Source: an uncultured Prevotellaceae bacterium
GTDB lineage: Bacteria > Bacteroidota > Bacteroidia > Bacteroidales > Bacteroidaceae
NCBI GenBank assembly: GCA_947303855.1
Contig: CAMYZO010000016.1
Location: 1 to 45,479 of the forward strand
Length of the DNA: 45,479 nt
Reading direction: 5' to 3'
This document shows, one piece after another, positions 27,547 through 36,711 of the stretch (the first letter of the stretch is position 1; every line of letters starts with the position of its first letter). Below the pieces are notes generated by a model. That model was not told where the DNA came from and did not search any database. It saw nothing but the letters and a program-made list of their open reading frames with translations. The position numbers and the translations under genes were made by a program.

Positions 27547-29984
27547 CCGCAAGACATGCTCTTCCGCTCCTGCTGCTGTGGGCTGCCACGACGCTCTGCG
27601 CTCAGGCTCCATGCAAGGTGACCTACTACGACGAGGAGGACGGCCTGGCTCATAGCCATGTGACCCAGCTGCTGCAAGACGAACAGGGCTTTATATGGTT
27701 AGCCACGTGGAACGGGCTGTGCCGCTTCGACGGCTATGAGTTCCGCACGTTCAAGTCGCAGGTGGGCGATGGCTGCAACATGGCCACCGACCGTTTCCGC
27801 GACATCGCCCTGCGGCCTGACGGAAAGATGGTATGCCGCGTTGACGATGACTACTTCCTCTTCGACACGCGTACCTACCGCTTCAGCAATATTGCGGCCG
27901 AGGAAGCAGGGCAGGCAGCCGAAGATATGGCACGCTACCGCCATAGCATTGCCCAAAGGGGTGACGACGGTCTCACCTTCTTCAGTTTCACTGACAAGCA
28001 GGGGAACCGCTGGAAAACCGACGGGAAGGGGCTGAGCAAGGAGACCGACATGGTGAGCCATGCCGAACGGCTCGACATACAGCCAAAGGCAGAGGTGAAA
28101 TGCCTGTTCAGGGACAGCCGCCAGCGCTACTGGCTGACGACACGCGACGACGGTGCCGTCCGCGTCTACGCCACGACCGACGACCGCCTGTTGGGCTTTC
28201 TGGGTGCCGACGGGCGCCTGCACACCACCTATACGCCGTTTGGCGCTGCCGTCTACTGTATCTATGAGTCAGCCGACGGCACGCTGTGGCTAGGGTCTAA
28301 GCCTGACGGACTGTTCCGACTGAGGGAGACAGCGGCAGGAACGTTTGAGACAGACCGTCTCACCGACCTGCCCAACCAGAATGTGTACAGTATCTGTGAA
28401 GACCGTCACGGCCGTCTGTGGATAGCCACCCTCGGTGGCGGCATCTGCTATACCGACCAGCCGCAGGCAAAGACACCGCACTTCATGACCCCCAGAGGCT
28501 ATCCGAAGACCGCAGGTCAGCGCGTGCGTTATCTCTGCCTGACGCAAAACGGCAGTATTCTGATGGGGGCCGCTACCGACGGACTGTTAGTGGCCGGCCT
28601 GGAGAGCGATGCCGACCGCATGCAGTTCCGCCTGCACCAGCGCGAGTCAGACCGTGCGCAGAGTCTGAGCAGTAGTGCTACGATGGACATCATGGAAGAC
28701 CCCGGGAAGCGTATCTTTGTCAGTACAGAGAGCGGCGGTGTCAACCAGATTGTGTACAACAGCCCCGCTGAGCTGCTGGCCGGGAGCCTGTCGTTCCGCC
28801 ACTATACGGCGGGAAACCACCTGCTGCCCTCTGACGTGGTGCTGTCGCAGACCCCGATGGGCCGTGGCAGGACGTTGCTGGTGAGCAATCACCTGGTGAC
28901 GCTGATGGACAGCACAGGGCACTATCGCGTACTTGACGCCCATTTCTTCCGCCCTACGGTGCCGACGACCGCTGCCGGGGATGCCGACTACCGCTTCAGC
29001 GATACGCACCCACTGCCGTTGGGTGAGGGGCGGTGGCTGCTGGGACTCAAAGACGGTGCCCTCGTCACCTCGGAACAGCAGATGTATCGGAAGGCCTACA
29101 CGCCACGGATGGTGCTGACGGGCATCTCCATCCAGGGGGCTGACGACAACTGGACGATAGCCTACGCCGACACCATCGTGCTGCAGCCCAGCGAGCGCAG
29201 CTTCACACTCCACTTTGCCGCCATCGACCACGACGCTGCCGACCGCATCGGCTATGCCTTCCGCTTGTTGCCGAACAACCAGTGGAACTACATCGGCCAT
29301 AACCGTTCGGCCACCCTGCTCAACCTGGAGCCTGGCACCTATACGATGGAGGTCCGCTCCACCAACAGCGACGGCGAATGGATGGACAACACCCGGAGAC
29401 TGGTCGTCATCGTCACCCCCACCTTCTGGGAATCGACCACGGGGCGCCTGCTGATGGTGGTGCTGCTGATGATGACTGTCGGGGGCATTGTCTGCACCTT
29501 GTTATATATCAGGCATATCAAGCGCAAACAGCGTGAGACCTTGGAGAAGTATCTGTCGTTAATCGAGGAAAATTCGAGGTACGAGGATAGTTCGAGGTAC
29601 GAGGTGCGAGGTACGAGGTGCGAGGATAGTGCGAGGTGCGAGGTACGAGGTACGAGGTGCGAGGAGGACCCCATGCTGAAACGCGTGATGACGTTTATCG
29701 AGGAGAACATTGCCAACAGCGATGCCGGCGTGGGCGACATGGCTGCCGCTGCCGCCACCAGCCGCTCGGGACTGCAGCGCAAGCTGAAACAGACCATGGG
29801 CATCACCCCGCAGGACCTGCTGCGCGAGGCCCGCATCAAGCATGCCTGCCTGCTACTCCGCTCCACCGACAAGACGGTGGCCGAGGTGGCCTACGCCTGC
29901 GGATTCACCGATCCGAAATACTTCAGCCGCAGTTTCAAACAGAGCGTCGGACAGACCCCGTCAGAATATAAAAACCAAGCGTGA
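27543..29984 (+). CDS. Membrane-spanning sensor with C-terminal AraC domain, no kinase (one-component HTCS-like regulator)
   Basis: Transcription regulator built like the sensor half of a hybrid two-component system fused straight to DNA binding. A signal peptide (MTARHALPLLLLWAATTLCA) leads to periplasmic Reg_prop beta-propeller blades (for example DEQGFIWLATWNGLCRFDGY, ADGTLWLGSKPDGLFRL and DRHGRLWIATLGGGICY) and a Y_Y_Y domain (YAFRLLPNNQWNYIGHNRS). A transmembrane helix lies at about 637-658. A cytoplasmic linker at 678-708 is encoded by 7-bp repeats. An AraC domain (about 715-813) ends ACGFTDPKYFSRSFKQSVGQ. Histidine kinase and receiver domains are absent. The pectin esterase operon begins 149 bases downstream and is the obvious candidate target. 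Confidence 0.9.
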   Translation: MTARHALPLLLLWAATTLCAQAPCKVTYYDEEDGLAHSHVTQLLQDEQGFIWLATWNGLCRFDGYEFRTFKSQVGDGCNMATDRFRDIALRPDGKMVCRVDDDYFLFDTRTYRFSNIAAEEAGQAAEDMARYRHSIAQRGDDGLTFFSFTDKQGNRWKTDGKGLSKETDMVSHAERLDIQPKAEVKCLFRDSRQRYWLTTRDDGAVRVYATTDDRLLGFLGADGRLHTTYTPFGAAVYCIYESADGTLWLGSKPDGLFRLRETAAGTFETDRLTDLPNQNVYSICEDRHGRLWIATLGGGICYTDQPQAKTPHFMTPRGYPKTAGQRVRYLCLTQNGSILMGAATDGLLVAGLESDADRMQFRLHQRESDRAQSLSSSATMDIMEDPGKRIFVSTESGGVNQIVYNSPAELLAGSLSFRHYTAGNHLLPSDVVLSQTPMGRGRTLLVSNHLVTLMDSTGHYRVLDAHFFRPTVPTTAAGDADYRFSDTHPLPLGEGRWLLGLKDGALVTSEQQMYRKAYTPRMVLTGISIQGADDNWTIAYADTIVLQPSERSFTLHFAAIDHDAADRIGYAFRLLPNNQWNYIGHNRSATLLNLEPGTYTMEVRSTNSDGEWMDNTRRLVVIVTPTFWESTTGRLLMVVLLMMTVGGIVCTLLYIRHIKRKQRETLEKYLSLIEENSRYEDSSRYEVRGTRCEDSARCEVRGTRCEEDPMLKRVMTFIEENIANSDAGVGDMAAAAATSRSGLQRKLKQTMGITPQDLLREARIKHACLLLRSTDKTVAEVAYACGFTDPKYFSRSFKQSVGQTPSEYKNQA
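29575..29665. repeat. Heptamer tandem array (CGAGGTR type) inside the sensor-regulator gene
   Basis: About twelve 7-base units of CGAGGTA, CGAGGTG or CGAGGAT, broken twice by a 4-base AGTT/AGTG. The units are at 29575, 29582, 29593, 29600, 29607, 29614, 29621, 29632, 29639, 29646, 29653 and 29660 (last one partial). It is translated into a linker with repeated SRYE, VRGTRCE and SARCE segments. Confidence 0.92.
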
Positions 29985-30002
29985 CGAGGGGGGACACGCA
30001 CG

Positions 30003-30052
30003 TCATGAAGGGGTGAAAAGCGCATAATGACGCGTTTTTCACCCCTTCATGA
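30003..30052. promoter_or_regulatory. Long perfect hairpin upstream of the pectin esterase operon
   Basis: TCATGAAGGGGTGAAAA (30003-30019) pairs exactly with 30036-30052. A G-U pair and three further pairs close an 8-base loop. It lies 18 bases after the regulator stop and 35 bases before the -7 box of the next operon. It could be a terminator, though no T-run follows the stem, or an operator for a dimeric regulator. Confidence 0.7.
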
Positions 30053-30087
30053 TGCAAAATTCTCCCCATTCCATCGAACTAATATAG

Positions 30088-30096
30088 TAATTTTGC
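30088..30096 (+). promoter_or_regulatory. -7 promoter box of the pectin esterase operon
   Basis: TAATTTTGC fits TAnnTTTG, 37 bases before the ATG at 30134. No TTTG at -33, which would suit activator dependence. Confidence 0.5.
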
Positions 30097-30133
30097 AGCC
30101 AGAAAACAATTTAATCAAACTACTGACTGCAAT

Positions 30134-32023
30134 ATGAAAGCAAAAATCGTCACACTTCTGACAGCAGCACTGATGGTATGCACAGCAACCGTCGGTGCTA
30201 AGAAAGTACACACACTGGGCGACTCCACCATGGCACCCTACGACGAGTCGGCCACCGTTACCCGTGGCTGGGGCATGTACTTCGGCAACTTCCTGACCAA
30301 CGGATGGACCAGCATCAACTATGCCAAGGGCGGCCGCGACTCCTACGGCGGCTACAATGAGCTGTGGCAGACGGCCAAGAAGAACGTTGAGGCCGGCGAC
30401 TACGTCATCATCACCTTCGCCCACAACGACGAGAAGAACAGCGGCATGGACGGCTACCAGCTGAAAGCCTACTACGAGCGAATCGGCGATGCTGCCGCCG
30501 CCGCTGCCGTCGACCTGCGCGGCAGTATTCCCTCTACCACCTACAAGCAGAACCTCGCCAAGATTGTGGACGAGGCCAAGGCCCTGGGTGCCACACCTAT
30601 TATCTGCTCGCCCGTATGCCGCAGCTATTTCAACGGCTCGAAGATTCGCCGTAACGGACGTCACGACCTCGGCGACAGCTACAAGGTGCTGACAGATAAA
30701 GGACCTGTTGACGGTGCTAAGCTGGCAGAGGACGACCATACGATGGATTATGCCTACCATTCCGAGCAACTGGCCAAGGAGAAGAATGTCAGTTTCATCG
30801 ACCTGACCAATGCCACCAAGACGCTCTACGAGAGCTATGGCAACCAGCAGAAGTGTGAGGCCGCCCTGTTCGACGGACAAGGCTCTACCCACTTCAACAC
30901 CACTGGCGCCCTGTTAGTAGCCCGCGAGTGTGCCCGCCTGATGAAGGCGCAGGGCATTCTGGCCAATGACATCACGCTGCCTACAGACCTGACGGTATCG
31001 CCTGCCGCCGGCGACTTTGGCGAGGCTTATAAGGGACAGGGCTTACAGAAGGAGTTTACGATTAACGGTTTTGGACTCTCGCCGGAAGAGGGAACGGTGA
31101 CCATCGAGGCTACCAGCGGCATAGGGCTGTCGTTCGACAAGCAGGCCTGGCAGCCGTCGCTGAGTGTCAGCTACACGGCATCAACGCTCATCAAGACCTT
31201 CTATGCCCAGGTGATGCTGACGGAAACTGGCGATTTCAACGGAAAAATCACCGTCAGGCAGGGCAGCAAGACTATTGAGATTCCCGTCACGGCCACAGCG
31301 GTAGTGTTGGAGGGTGGCGCAGAGGTAAAAGCCTACTGGCGCTTGGAGAAGGATGACAGCTATGAGCTGACTGGTCCTGCCAACGTCATAGGGGAGCGTT
31401 TTCAGGGTATGTATGTGCAGCGCTACTCCAACCCCAATGCTGCTACTGTATGGCCCGACTGGACGGGTTACGACGCTTCGCGGAAGATGCAGCGTAACCT
31501 GTTGACGGGCGATGTGTGGCCAGCCGACGAGATTGACGACAATCCTGACCGCTACATCCAGTGGGGTGTCAAGCCCTCTGCCGGCATGGATCTGAAGATT
31601 GACCTCATCTCGCTCTTTGTCTCGGGCTGCGGCGGCAATGGCATGTGCTGCCACGTCTACTATTCGACAGACAACTTTGAGACGCGTACCACCATCTTCG
31701 AATACAAGAAGATGCCGGCCAATAATCCGCAGTTTGTCGAAGCCAAGCCAGTGCTGACCGTTAAGGACGGACAGGAACTGCTCGTCCGCGTCTATCCCTG
31801 GTATAACGGCACCGCCACCGGCAAGACCATCTGTCTTTCTGACCTCACCATCCACGGCATGGCCGTCGATGCTGGCGGCACGGGCATCCAGACCGTCTCT
31901 TCACAGTCGCAGGCAGGTGGACGATGCTACGACCTGCTGGGACGCTCGCACACCTCCTTGCGTAGCGGCCTCAACATTGTGCGCACCAGCGACGGTTCCA
32001 TCAAGAAAATCATCAACAAATAA
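30134..32023 (+). CDS. Secreted SGNH esterase, rhamnogalacturonan acetylesterase-like (CE12)
   Basis: Exported GDSL/SGNH hydrolase predicted to remove acetyl groups from rhamnogalacturonan in pectin. A signal peptide (MKAKIVTLLTAALMVCTATV) is followed directly by VHTLGDSTMAPYDE with the nucleophile Ser. Gly and Asn of the oxyanion hole are in NYAKGGRDSYGGY and ITFAHNDEKN. The catalytic Asp/His pair is in FDGQGSTHFNTTGALLV. The catalytic domain ends near residue 280. The rest is two beta-sandwich-like domains and a C-terminal tail (YDLLGRSHTS, then GLNIVRTSDGSIKKIINK) that resembles the sorting tails of Prevotella secreted proteins. The stop TAA shares its last base with the ATG of the next gene. 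Confidence 0.88.
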   Translation: MKAKIVTLLTAALMVCTATVGAKKVHTLGDSTMAPYDESATVTRGWGMYFGNFLTNGWTSINYAKGGRDSYGGYNELWQTAKKNVEAGDYVIITFAHNDEKNSGMDGYQLKAYYERIGDAAAAAAVDLRGSIPSTTYKQNLAKIVDEAKALGATPIICSPVCRSYFNGSKIRRNGRHDLGDSYKVLTDKGPVDGAKLAEDDHTMDYAYHSEQLAKEKNVSFIDLTNATKTLYESYGNQQKCEAALFDGQGSTHFNTTGALLVARECARLMKAQGILANDITLPTDLTVSPAAGDFGEAYKGQGLQKEFTINGFGLSPEEGTVTIEATSGIGLSFDKQAWQPSLSVSYTASTLIKTFYAQVMLTETGDFNGKITVRQGSKTIEIPVTATAVVLEGGAEVKAYWRLEKDDSYELTGPANVIGERFQGMYVQRYSNPNAATVWPDWTGYDASRKMQRNLLTGDVWPADEIDDNPDRYIQWGVKPSAGMDLKIDLISLFVSGCGGNGMCCHVYYSTDNFETRTTIFEYKKMPANNPQFVEAKPVLTVKDGQELLVRVYPWYNGTATGKTICLSDLTIHGMAVDAGGTGIQTVSSQSQAGGRCYDLLGRSHTSLRSGLNIVRTSDGSIKKIINK

Positions 32024-33378
32024 TGAGAAAGTATCTATTCTTCTTCGTGCTGCTGTTGCTGGGCATCAGCGCTCAGGCAGAGAACTACCCCTATCGCAGT
32101 GACTATCTGTGGCTGACGGTGCCCGACCACGCCGACTGGCTCTACAAGACTGGCGAGAAAGCCAAGGTCGAGGTGAGTTTCTACCGCTATGGCATGCCTC
32201 AGGACGTGGAGGTGACCTATGAGATTGGCCCTGATATGATGCCGGCGACGGCATCGGGCAAGGTGAGGCTGAAAGGCGGCAGGGCTGTCGTTGACATGGG
32301 CACCATGAAGACTCCCGGCTTCCTCGACCTCCGCCTGACGGCACAACTGGACAACCAGAAGTATGAGCACCATGTGAAGGTGGGCTTCTCGCCCGAACAG
32401 CTGAAGCCCTATACCAAGAACCCTGCCGACTTCGACGCCTTCTGGCAGAAAGCCTTAGAGAAGGCCCGGAAAGAGGTGAGCAACGAGCGGTTAGAGGTGA
32501 GCAGGACTAAGGTAGACGAATACTGCACCGCCGAGACAGACATGTATCTGCTGAAGATCAAGACCGACCAGCAGCACAGTATCTACGCCTACCTGTCGAT
32601 GCCGAAGGAAGCCGCCCATGGCCAATCCTCTGACCGCAAGTTCCCCATCGTGCTCTGCCCTCCCGGTGCCGGTGTGAAAACCATCAAGGAGCCTATGCGC
32701 AGCCTCTACTACGCCAAGAACGGCTTCATACGCTTAGAGATGGAGATTCACGGCCTGAACCCCACGATGACGGCTGAGCAGTTCAAGGAGATCAGCAGTG
32801 CCTTCGACCGCGAGAACGGCTATCTGTCAAACGGTCTCGACAACAAGGACAACTATTATATGAAGCATGTCTACGTGGCCTGCGTACGTGCTCTCGACTA
32901 CCTCTGCTCACTGCCTGAATGGGACGGCAAGAACGTCTTCGTGCAGGGCGGCAGCCAGGGCGGTGCCCTGGCACTCATCACCGCCGGTCTCGACCGCCGC
33001 GTCACGGCCTGCGTGGCCAACCACCCGGCTCTGTCGGATATGGCAGGCTACCTGGCCAACCGCGCCGGCGGCTACCCGCACTTCAACAAGCAGAACGGCA
33101 TGCTGACGCCACAGAAGGTTGAGACGCTGGCCTACTACGATGTGGTGAACTTCGCCCGCCGCATCACCTGTCCGGTCTACATGACCTGGGGCTACAACGA
33201 CAATGTCTGTCCGCCCACCACCAGCTACATCGTGTGGAACCTCATCACGGCCCCCAAGGAGCCGCTCATCACTCCCGTCAACGAGCACTGGACTACCGCT
33301 GACACCAACTACGGCCAGATGCTTTGGCTCAAGAAACATATCAATACGCAAAAATTGCAAACCTGGAACAATGATTAA
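32023..33378 (+). CDS. Secreted acetyl (xylan) esterase of the CE7/AXE1 type
   Basis: Exported alpha/beta-hydrolase of the acetyl xylan esterase family CE7, removing acetyl groups from poly- or oligosaccharides. Signal peptide MRKYLFFFVLLLLGISAQA. An N-terminal beta domain of about 110 residues precedes the hydrolase. The nucleophile elbow is NVFVQGGSQGGALALIT (GxSxG), the acid lies in MTWGYNDNVCPP and the His in the NEHWTT segment. The length of 451 residues fits Bacteroidota members. A stretch at residues about 151-162 (KEVSNERLEVSR) is encoded by heptamer-phased DNA and may be an insertion. It sits between a rhamnogalacturonan esterase and a pectin methylesterase, so the true substrate here may be acetylated pectin. 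Confidence 0.86.
   Translation: MRKYLFFFVLLLLGISAQAENYPYRSDYLWLTVPDHADWLYKTGEKAKVEVSFYRYGMPQDVEVTYEIGPDMMPATASGKVRLKGGRAVVDMGTMKTPGFLDLRLTAQLDNQKYEHHVKVGFSPEQLKPYTKNPADFDAFWQKALEKARKEVSNERLEVSRTKVDEYCTAETDMYLLKIKTDQQHSIYAYLSMPKEAAHGQSSDRKFPIVLCPPGAGVKTIKEPMRSLYYAKNGFIRLEMEIHGLNPTMTAEQFKEISSAFDRENGYLSNGLDNKDNYYMKHVYVACVRALDYLCSLPEWDGKNVFVQGGSQGGALALITAGLDRRVTACVANHPALSDMAGYLANRAGGYPHFNKQNGMLTPQKVETLAYYDVVNFARRITCPVYMTWGYNDNVCPPTTSYIVWNLITAPKEPLITPVNEHWTTADTNYGQMLWLKKHINTQKLQTWNND
32473..32507. repeat. Heptamer-phased segment in the CE7 esterase gene
   Basis: Consecutive 7-base units GAGGTGA, GCAACGA, GCGGTTA, GAGGTGA, GCAGGAC; the two exact GAGGTGAGCA copies are 21 bases apart. It is translated in frame. 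Confidence 0.45.
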
Positions 33379-33397
33379 CCAATAAACAAAACCAACA

Positions 33398-36300
33398 ATG
33401 AAACAAGAACAAATCATGAAACTATGGGCAGCCTTCATGTTGCTGCTCACCACATGCGCGGTGCAGGCACAACCCGTTGATGAGAAAGACTTTACCCTCT
33501 CCTGGCCCTTGGGCAAGGGTACTGACGATGTGACGGCTGCCGAAGTGAAAACTGCCGGACTGTTCAGCGTGGCTGAGTTCGACTACGGCAAGATGACTGT
33601 CTCGACACAGCGTGCTGCCGGGACATCGCAGCAGACGCTCTACAAACCGTCGAACAACAATGCCGGTGCTGCTAACGACGACGATGTGCTGACCTTTACC
33701 ATCAAGCCCAAGAAGGGCCTGACCTTTGCACCCAAGTCGTTCAGTTTTGAATCGTCAAAATGGGGCACTAACGGCGGCAAATTCGATGTAGTGGCCATTG
33801 CAGGTGGTAAGGAGACGGTGCTTGCCACAGGCTTCAGTCCCCTGCGCAATAATGAGTTTTCGGCCGTTAACTACGACCTGTCGGCTGTGACGCTCGATGA
33901 GAGCGGCCTTGTGCTGAAAGTCAAGGTCTATGGCCTGGCCTCGAACAAGGAATACGGCTTTGGCAAATTCGTCGTCACGGGCGACGTCAGTGGAACGCCT
34001 GAGGCCGTCCCCGTCTATACCATGAGCGTCAAACTGGGTACTGAGGGTGCCGGCACCGTGTCCTGCAACCCTGCCGGAGCAGAGTTCGACGAGGGTACCA
34101 CGCTGACGGTCACTGCCACCGAGAACTTCGGCTATCACTTTGCAGGATGGACGGATGCCGAGGGTAACACGGTATCTGCCGAGAATCCTTACACCTTCGA
34201 GATCAAGGCCAATACGGCATTGGTTGCCTCCTATACCAAGAACACCGTCTATGCCCTGAACATGAAGTGGACGGGCGGTGCCAACGAGAACCTGCTGCAG
34301 TTCCAGCCCGTAGGCAACTATGTGGACGGCGTACACTACTATGAGGAAGGTACCGACGTGAAGGTGACGGCTCAGAACAACCGCATACTGACCTTCACCG
34401 GATGGGAGGGCGATGCCCAAGGCACCAGCACGGAATATGAGTTCAAGATGGACGCTGAGAAAAACGTCACGGCCAACTTCTCGGCTGCCGACTTCATCGT
34501 GGGCTGGGACCTCTATTACGACAGCCCGAAGAGCGAGCGTGCTGCCGACTACAAGGCTGACACGGAGAATGCCGGTCTGCTCAGTCTGCGCAATGCTGCC
34601 GGCGAGACCACCAGCTGGCTGGCCAATGGTGTGGCTGTCGGCAAGATGAACGGCAAGTACGGTGCCCGCGTATGGCGCCCCCTCACTGGCAACTACTATT
34701 TCGAGATATCGTTCTCTTCAAAGGGTTACGAGAACCTGAAGCTGTCGGCATCTGTTGGCGACGACTATAACGCCCACAGCATCATCTTCGCACAGTATAG
34801 CACTGACGGCGGACAGACCTTCAACACCTTTGGCACCTACAACCTGCCCAACCGTGGCTGGGACTCGCAGGAGTTTGACCTGCCTGCCGACGCTGCCGGT
34901 GTTGACCGCCTTTTCATCCGCTTCCTGCCCGACTACGACTCACCGATGACTGGTGTGGAGAGCACCAACGACGGCACGGCCATTGCCGACATCTTTGTGC
35001 TGGCCGACGCTACCGGTGCCGTCAACGAGACCGCCACGCTGGTGTCGAGCAATCCTTCCAACAATGCCACCGGCGTGTCACGCAACGGTTCGGTCATCCT
35101 GAACTTCGACAACAAGGTGAAGGCCGGTGCTGGCAAAGCTACGCTCAACGGCAAGCAGATAGTGCCCGTCATCAGCGGCAAGAGTGCCATCTTCAAATAC
35201 AGCGGACTGGCCTATAGCACCAACTATACGTTCCAGATGCCTGAGGGCGTGCTCGTCAGCCGCAGCGGCAAGGCCGTGGCTGCTACCGAGCTCAGCTTCA
35301 CCACCATGGAGCGCCAGCAGCCCGAGGCAAGGCTCTACGACGCTGTTGTGGCCAAGGACGGCAGCGGCGACTACACCACCCTGCAGGCAGCCATCGACGC
35401 TGCTCCTGAGGGACGTGCCAAGCCCTGGCTCATCTTCGTGAAGAACGGACGCTACAACGAGCATATCGACATCCCGGCGAAGAAGCCCTACCTGCACATC
35501 ATCGGTCAGGAGCGCGACAAGACCGTCGTCTACGACAACCGTCTCTCTGGCGGCGACAACGCCTATCCCGTTGACCCGGGTGCCACCGTCGTGGTGAAGG
35601 GTGCCGACACCTTCTTCGAGAATATCAGTTTAGAGAACAGCTACGGCTATGAGAAGCTCGACGGTCCTCAGGCCCTGGCCCTGAACACTGTGGCCGACCG
35701 TGTCTGCATGAACAACGTCGCCCTGCTCAGCTATCAGGATACCTGGATTACCTCCAGCAGCTCTACCGCCCGCCACTATATCAAGAACTCGCTGATTGAG
35801 GGTGCCGTAGACTTCATCTACAACAACGGCGACGTCTACCTGGACGGTGACACGCTCCAGATCAACCGTCCCAGCGGCGGCTATATCGTGGCTCCACGCC
35901 ATACCGCTGACACCAAGTGGGGCTATGTGTTCCAGAACAACATCATCCGTCCGCGCAAGGGCATCAACGTCACCGACGTGTGGCTCGGACGCCCCTGGCA
36001 CGACCAGCCCAAGACCGTGTTCATCAACACCCAGACCTTCATCAACCTGCCCGCCAAGGGGTGGTACAACACCATGGGCGGTCTGCCCGCCATCTGGGCT
36101 GAGTACAACACCGTGGACAAGGACGGCAACCCCGTTGACCTGAGCCAGCGCGAGACATACTACTATTATACCGACCGTGACACGGGCAAGAAACACGAGG
36201 TGTTCAACGTGAAGAACACGCTGACTGCCGAGGAGGCTGCCCAGTACACCTTGAAGAACGTATGCGGTGGCGACGACAACTGGCAGCCCGACCTGATGTG

Positions 36301-36664
36301 CGAGGCCTGCGACGCCCCGGTGGTCAAGGCTGTAGGTTCACAACTCTCATGGGAGGCCGTACCCTTCGCCATCTGCTATGTGGTGACGAAGAACGGCGAG
36401 GTGGCCGGCTTCACGACAGCAACCTCCTTCGACGGCTACACGCCGGCTGACGTATGGCAGGTGCAGGCCGTCAACGAGAATGGCGGACTGAGCCAGAAGG
36501 CCACGGTCAGCACTATTGACGGCATCATGACCGTAAACTCTAAGACCGCCGCCGCCTCGCAGTCAGTCTATACCGCCGACGGCAAGCGTATCAGCCAGAT
36601 GCAGCGTGGCCTGAACATCGTCCGCATGGCCGACGGCACGGTCTGTAAGATTCTGGTGAAGTAA
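33398..36664 (+). CDS. Large secreted pectinesterase (CE8) with accessory domains
   Basis: Exported pectin methylesterase of 1,088 residues. Signal peptide near MKLWAAFMLLLTTCAVQAQ (the ATG at 33416 is the better start by signal length; 33398 is also possible). Order: a beta domain; two InlB/'bacterial repeat' modules (GYHFAGWTDAEGNTVS and ILTFTGWEGDAQGTSTEY, the latter ending TANFS); a carbohydrate-binding-like beta domain; a Big_5/SbsA-like domain (SNPSNNATGVSRNGSVILNF); and the CE8 beta-helix from about residue 645. Catalytic signatures are DGPQALALNTVADR, LLSYQDTW, GAVDFIYNNGDV and WLGRPWHDQ. The end has a fibronectin-like region and a sorting-like tail (VYTADGKRIS, then RGLNIVRMADGTVCKILVK). 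A terminator follows. Confidence 0.9.
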   Translation: MKQEQIMKLWAAFMLLLTTCAVQAQPVDEKDFTLSWPLGKGTDDVTAAEVKTAGLFSVAEFDYGKMTVSTQRAAGTSQQTLYKPSNNNAGAANDDDVLTFTIKPKKGLTFAPKSFSFESSKWGTNGGKFDVVAIAGGKETVLATGFSPLRNNEFSAVNYDLSAVTLDESGLVLKVKVYGLASNKEYGFGKFVVTGDVSGTPEAVPVYTMSVKLGTEGAGTVSCNPAGAEFDEGTTLTVTATENFGYHFAGWTDAEGNTVSAENPYTFEIKANTALVASYTKNTVYALNMKWTGGANENLLQFQPVGNYVDGVHYYEEGTDVKVTAQNNRILTFTGWEGDAQGTSTEYEFKMDAEKNVTANFSAADFIVGWDLYYDSPKSERAADYKADTENAGLLSLRNAAGETTSWLANGVAVGKMNGKYGARVWRPLTGNYYFEISFSSKGYENLKLSASVGDDYNAHSIIFAQYSTDGGQTFNTFGTYNLPNRGWDSQEFDLPADAAGVDRLFIRFLPDYDSPMTGVESTNDGTAIADIFVLADATGAVNETATLVSSNPSNNATGVSRNGSVILNFDNKVKAGAGKATLNGKQIVPVISGKSAIFKYSGLAYSTNYTFQMPEGVLVSRSGKAVAATELSFTTMERQQPEARLYDAVVAKDGSGDYTTLQAAIDAAPEGRAKPWLIFVKNGRYNEHIDIPAKKPYLHIIGQERDKTVVYDNRLSGGDNAYPVDPGATVVVKGADTFFENISLENSYGYEKLDGPQALALNTVADRVCMNNVALLSYQDTWITSSSSTARHYIKNSLIEGAVDFIYNNGDVYLDGDTLQINRPSGGYIVAPRHTADTKWGYVFQNNIIRPRKGINVTDVWLGRPWHDQPKTVFINTQTFINLPAKGWYNTMGGLPAIWAEYNTVDKDGNPVDLSQRETYYYYTDRDTGKKHEVFNVKNTLTAEEAAQYTLKNVCGGDDNWQPDLMCEACDAPVVKAVGSQLSWEAVPFAICYVVTKNGEVAGFTTATSFDGYTPADVWQVQAVNENGGLSQKATVSTIDGIMTVNSKTAAASQSVYTADGKRISQMQRGLNIVRMADGTVCKILVK

Positions 36665-36672
36665 TACTCCGG

Positions 36673-36704
36673 AGGCCTGTCGCAAGAGCGACAGGCCTTT
36701 TTTA
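36673..36704 (+). terminator. Rho-independent terminator of the pectin esterase operon
   Basis: Stem AGGCCTGTCGC (36673-36683) with GCGACAGGCCT (36688-36698), 4-base loop, followed by TTTTT. It lies 9 bases after the CE8 stop. Confidence 0.9.
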
Positions 36705-36711
36705 CTATTTT

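Noticed and set aside
29575..29665. CRISPR array
   Set aside because: Units are 7 bases with no spacers; it is a tandem repeat in a coding region.
30003..30052. ordinary rho-independent terminator of the regulator gene
   Set aside because: The stem is followed by GATGCAAAA and not by a T-run, so it was kept as a regulatory hairpin of unknown role.
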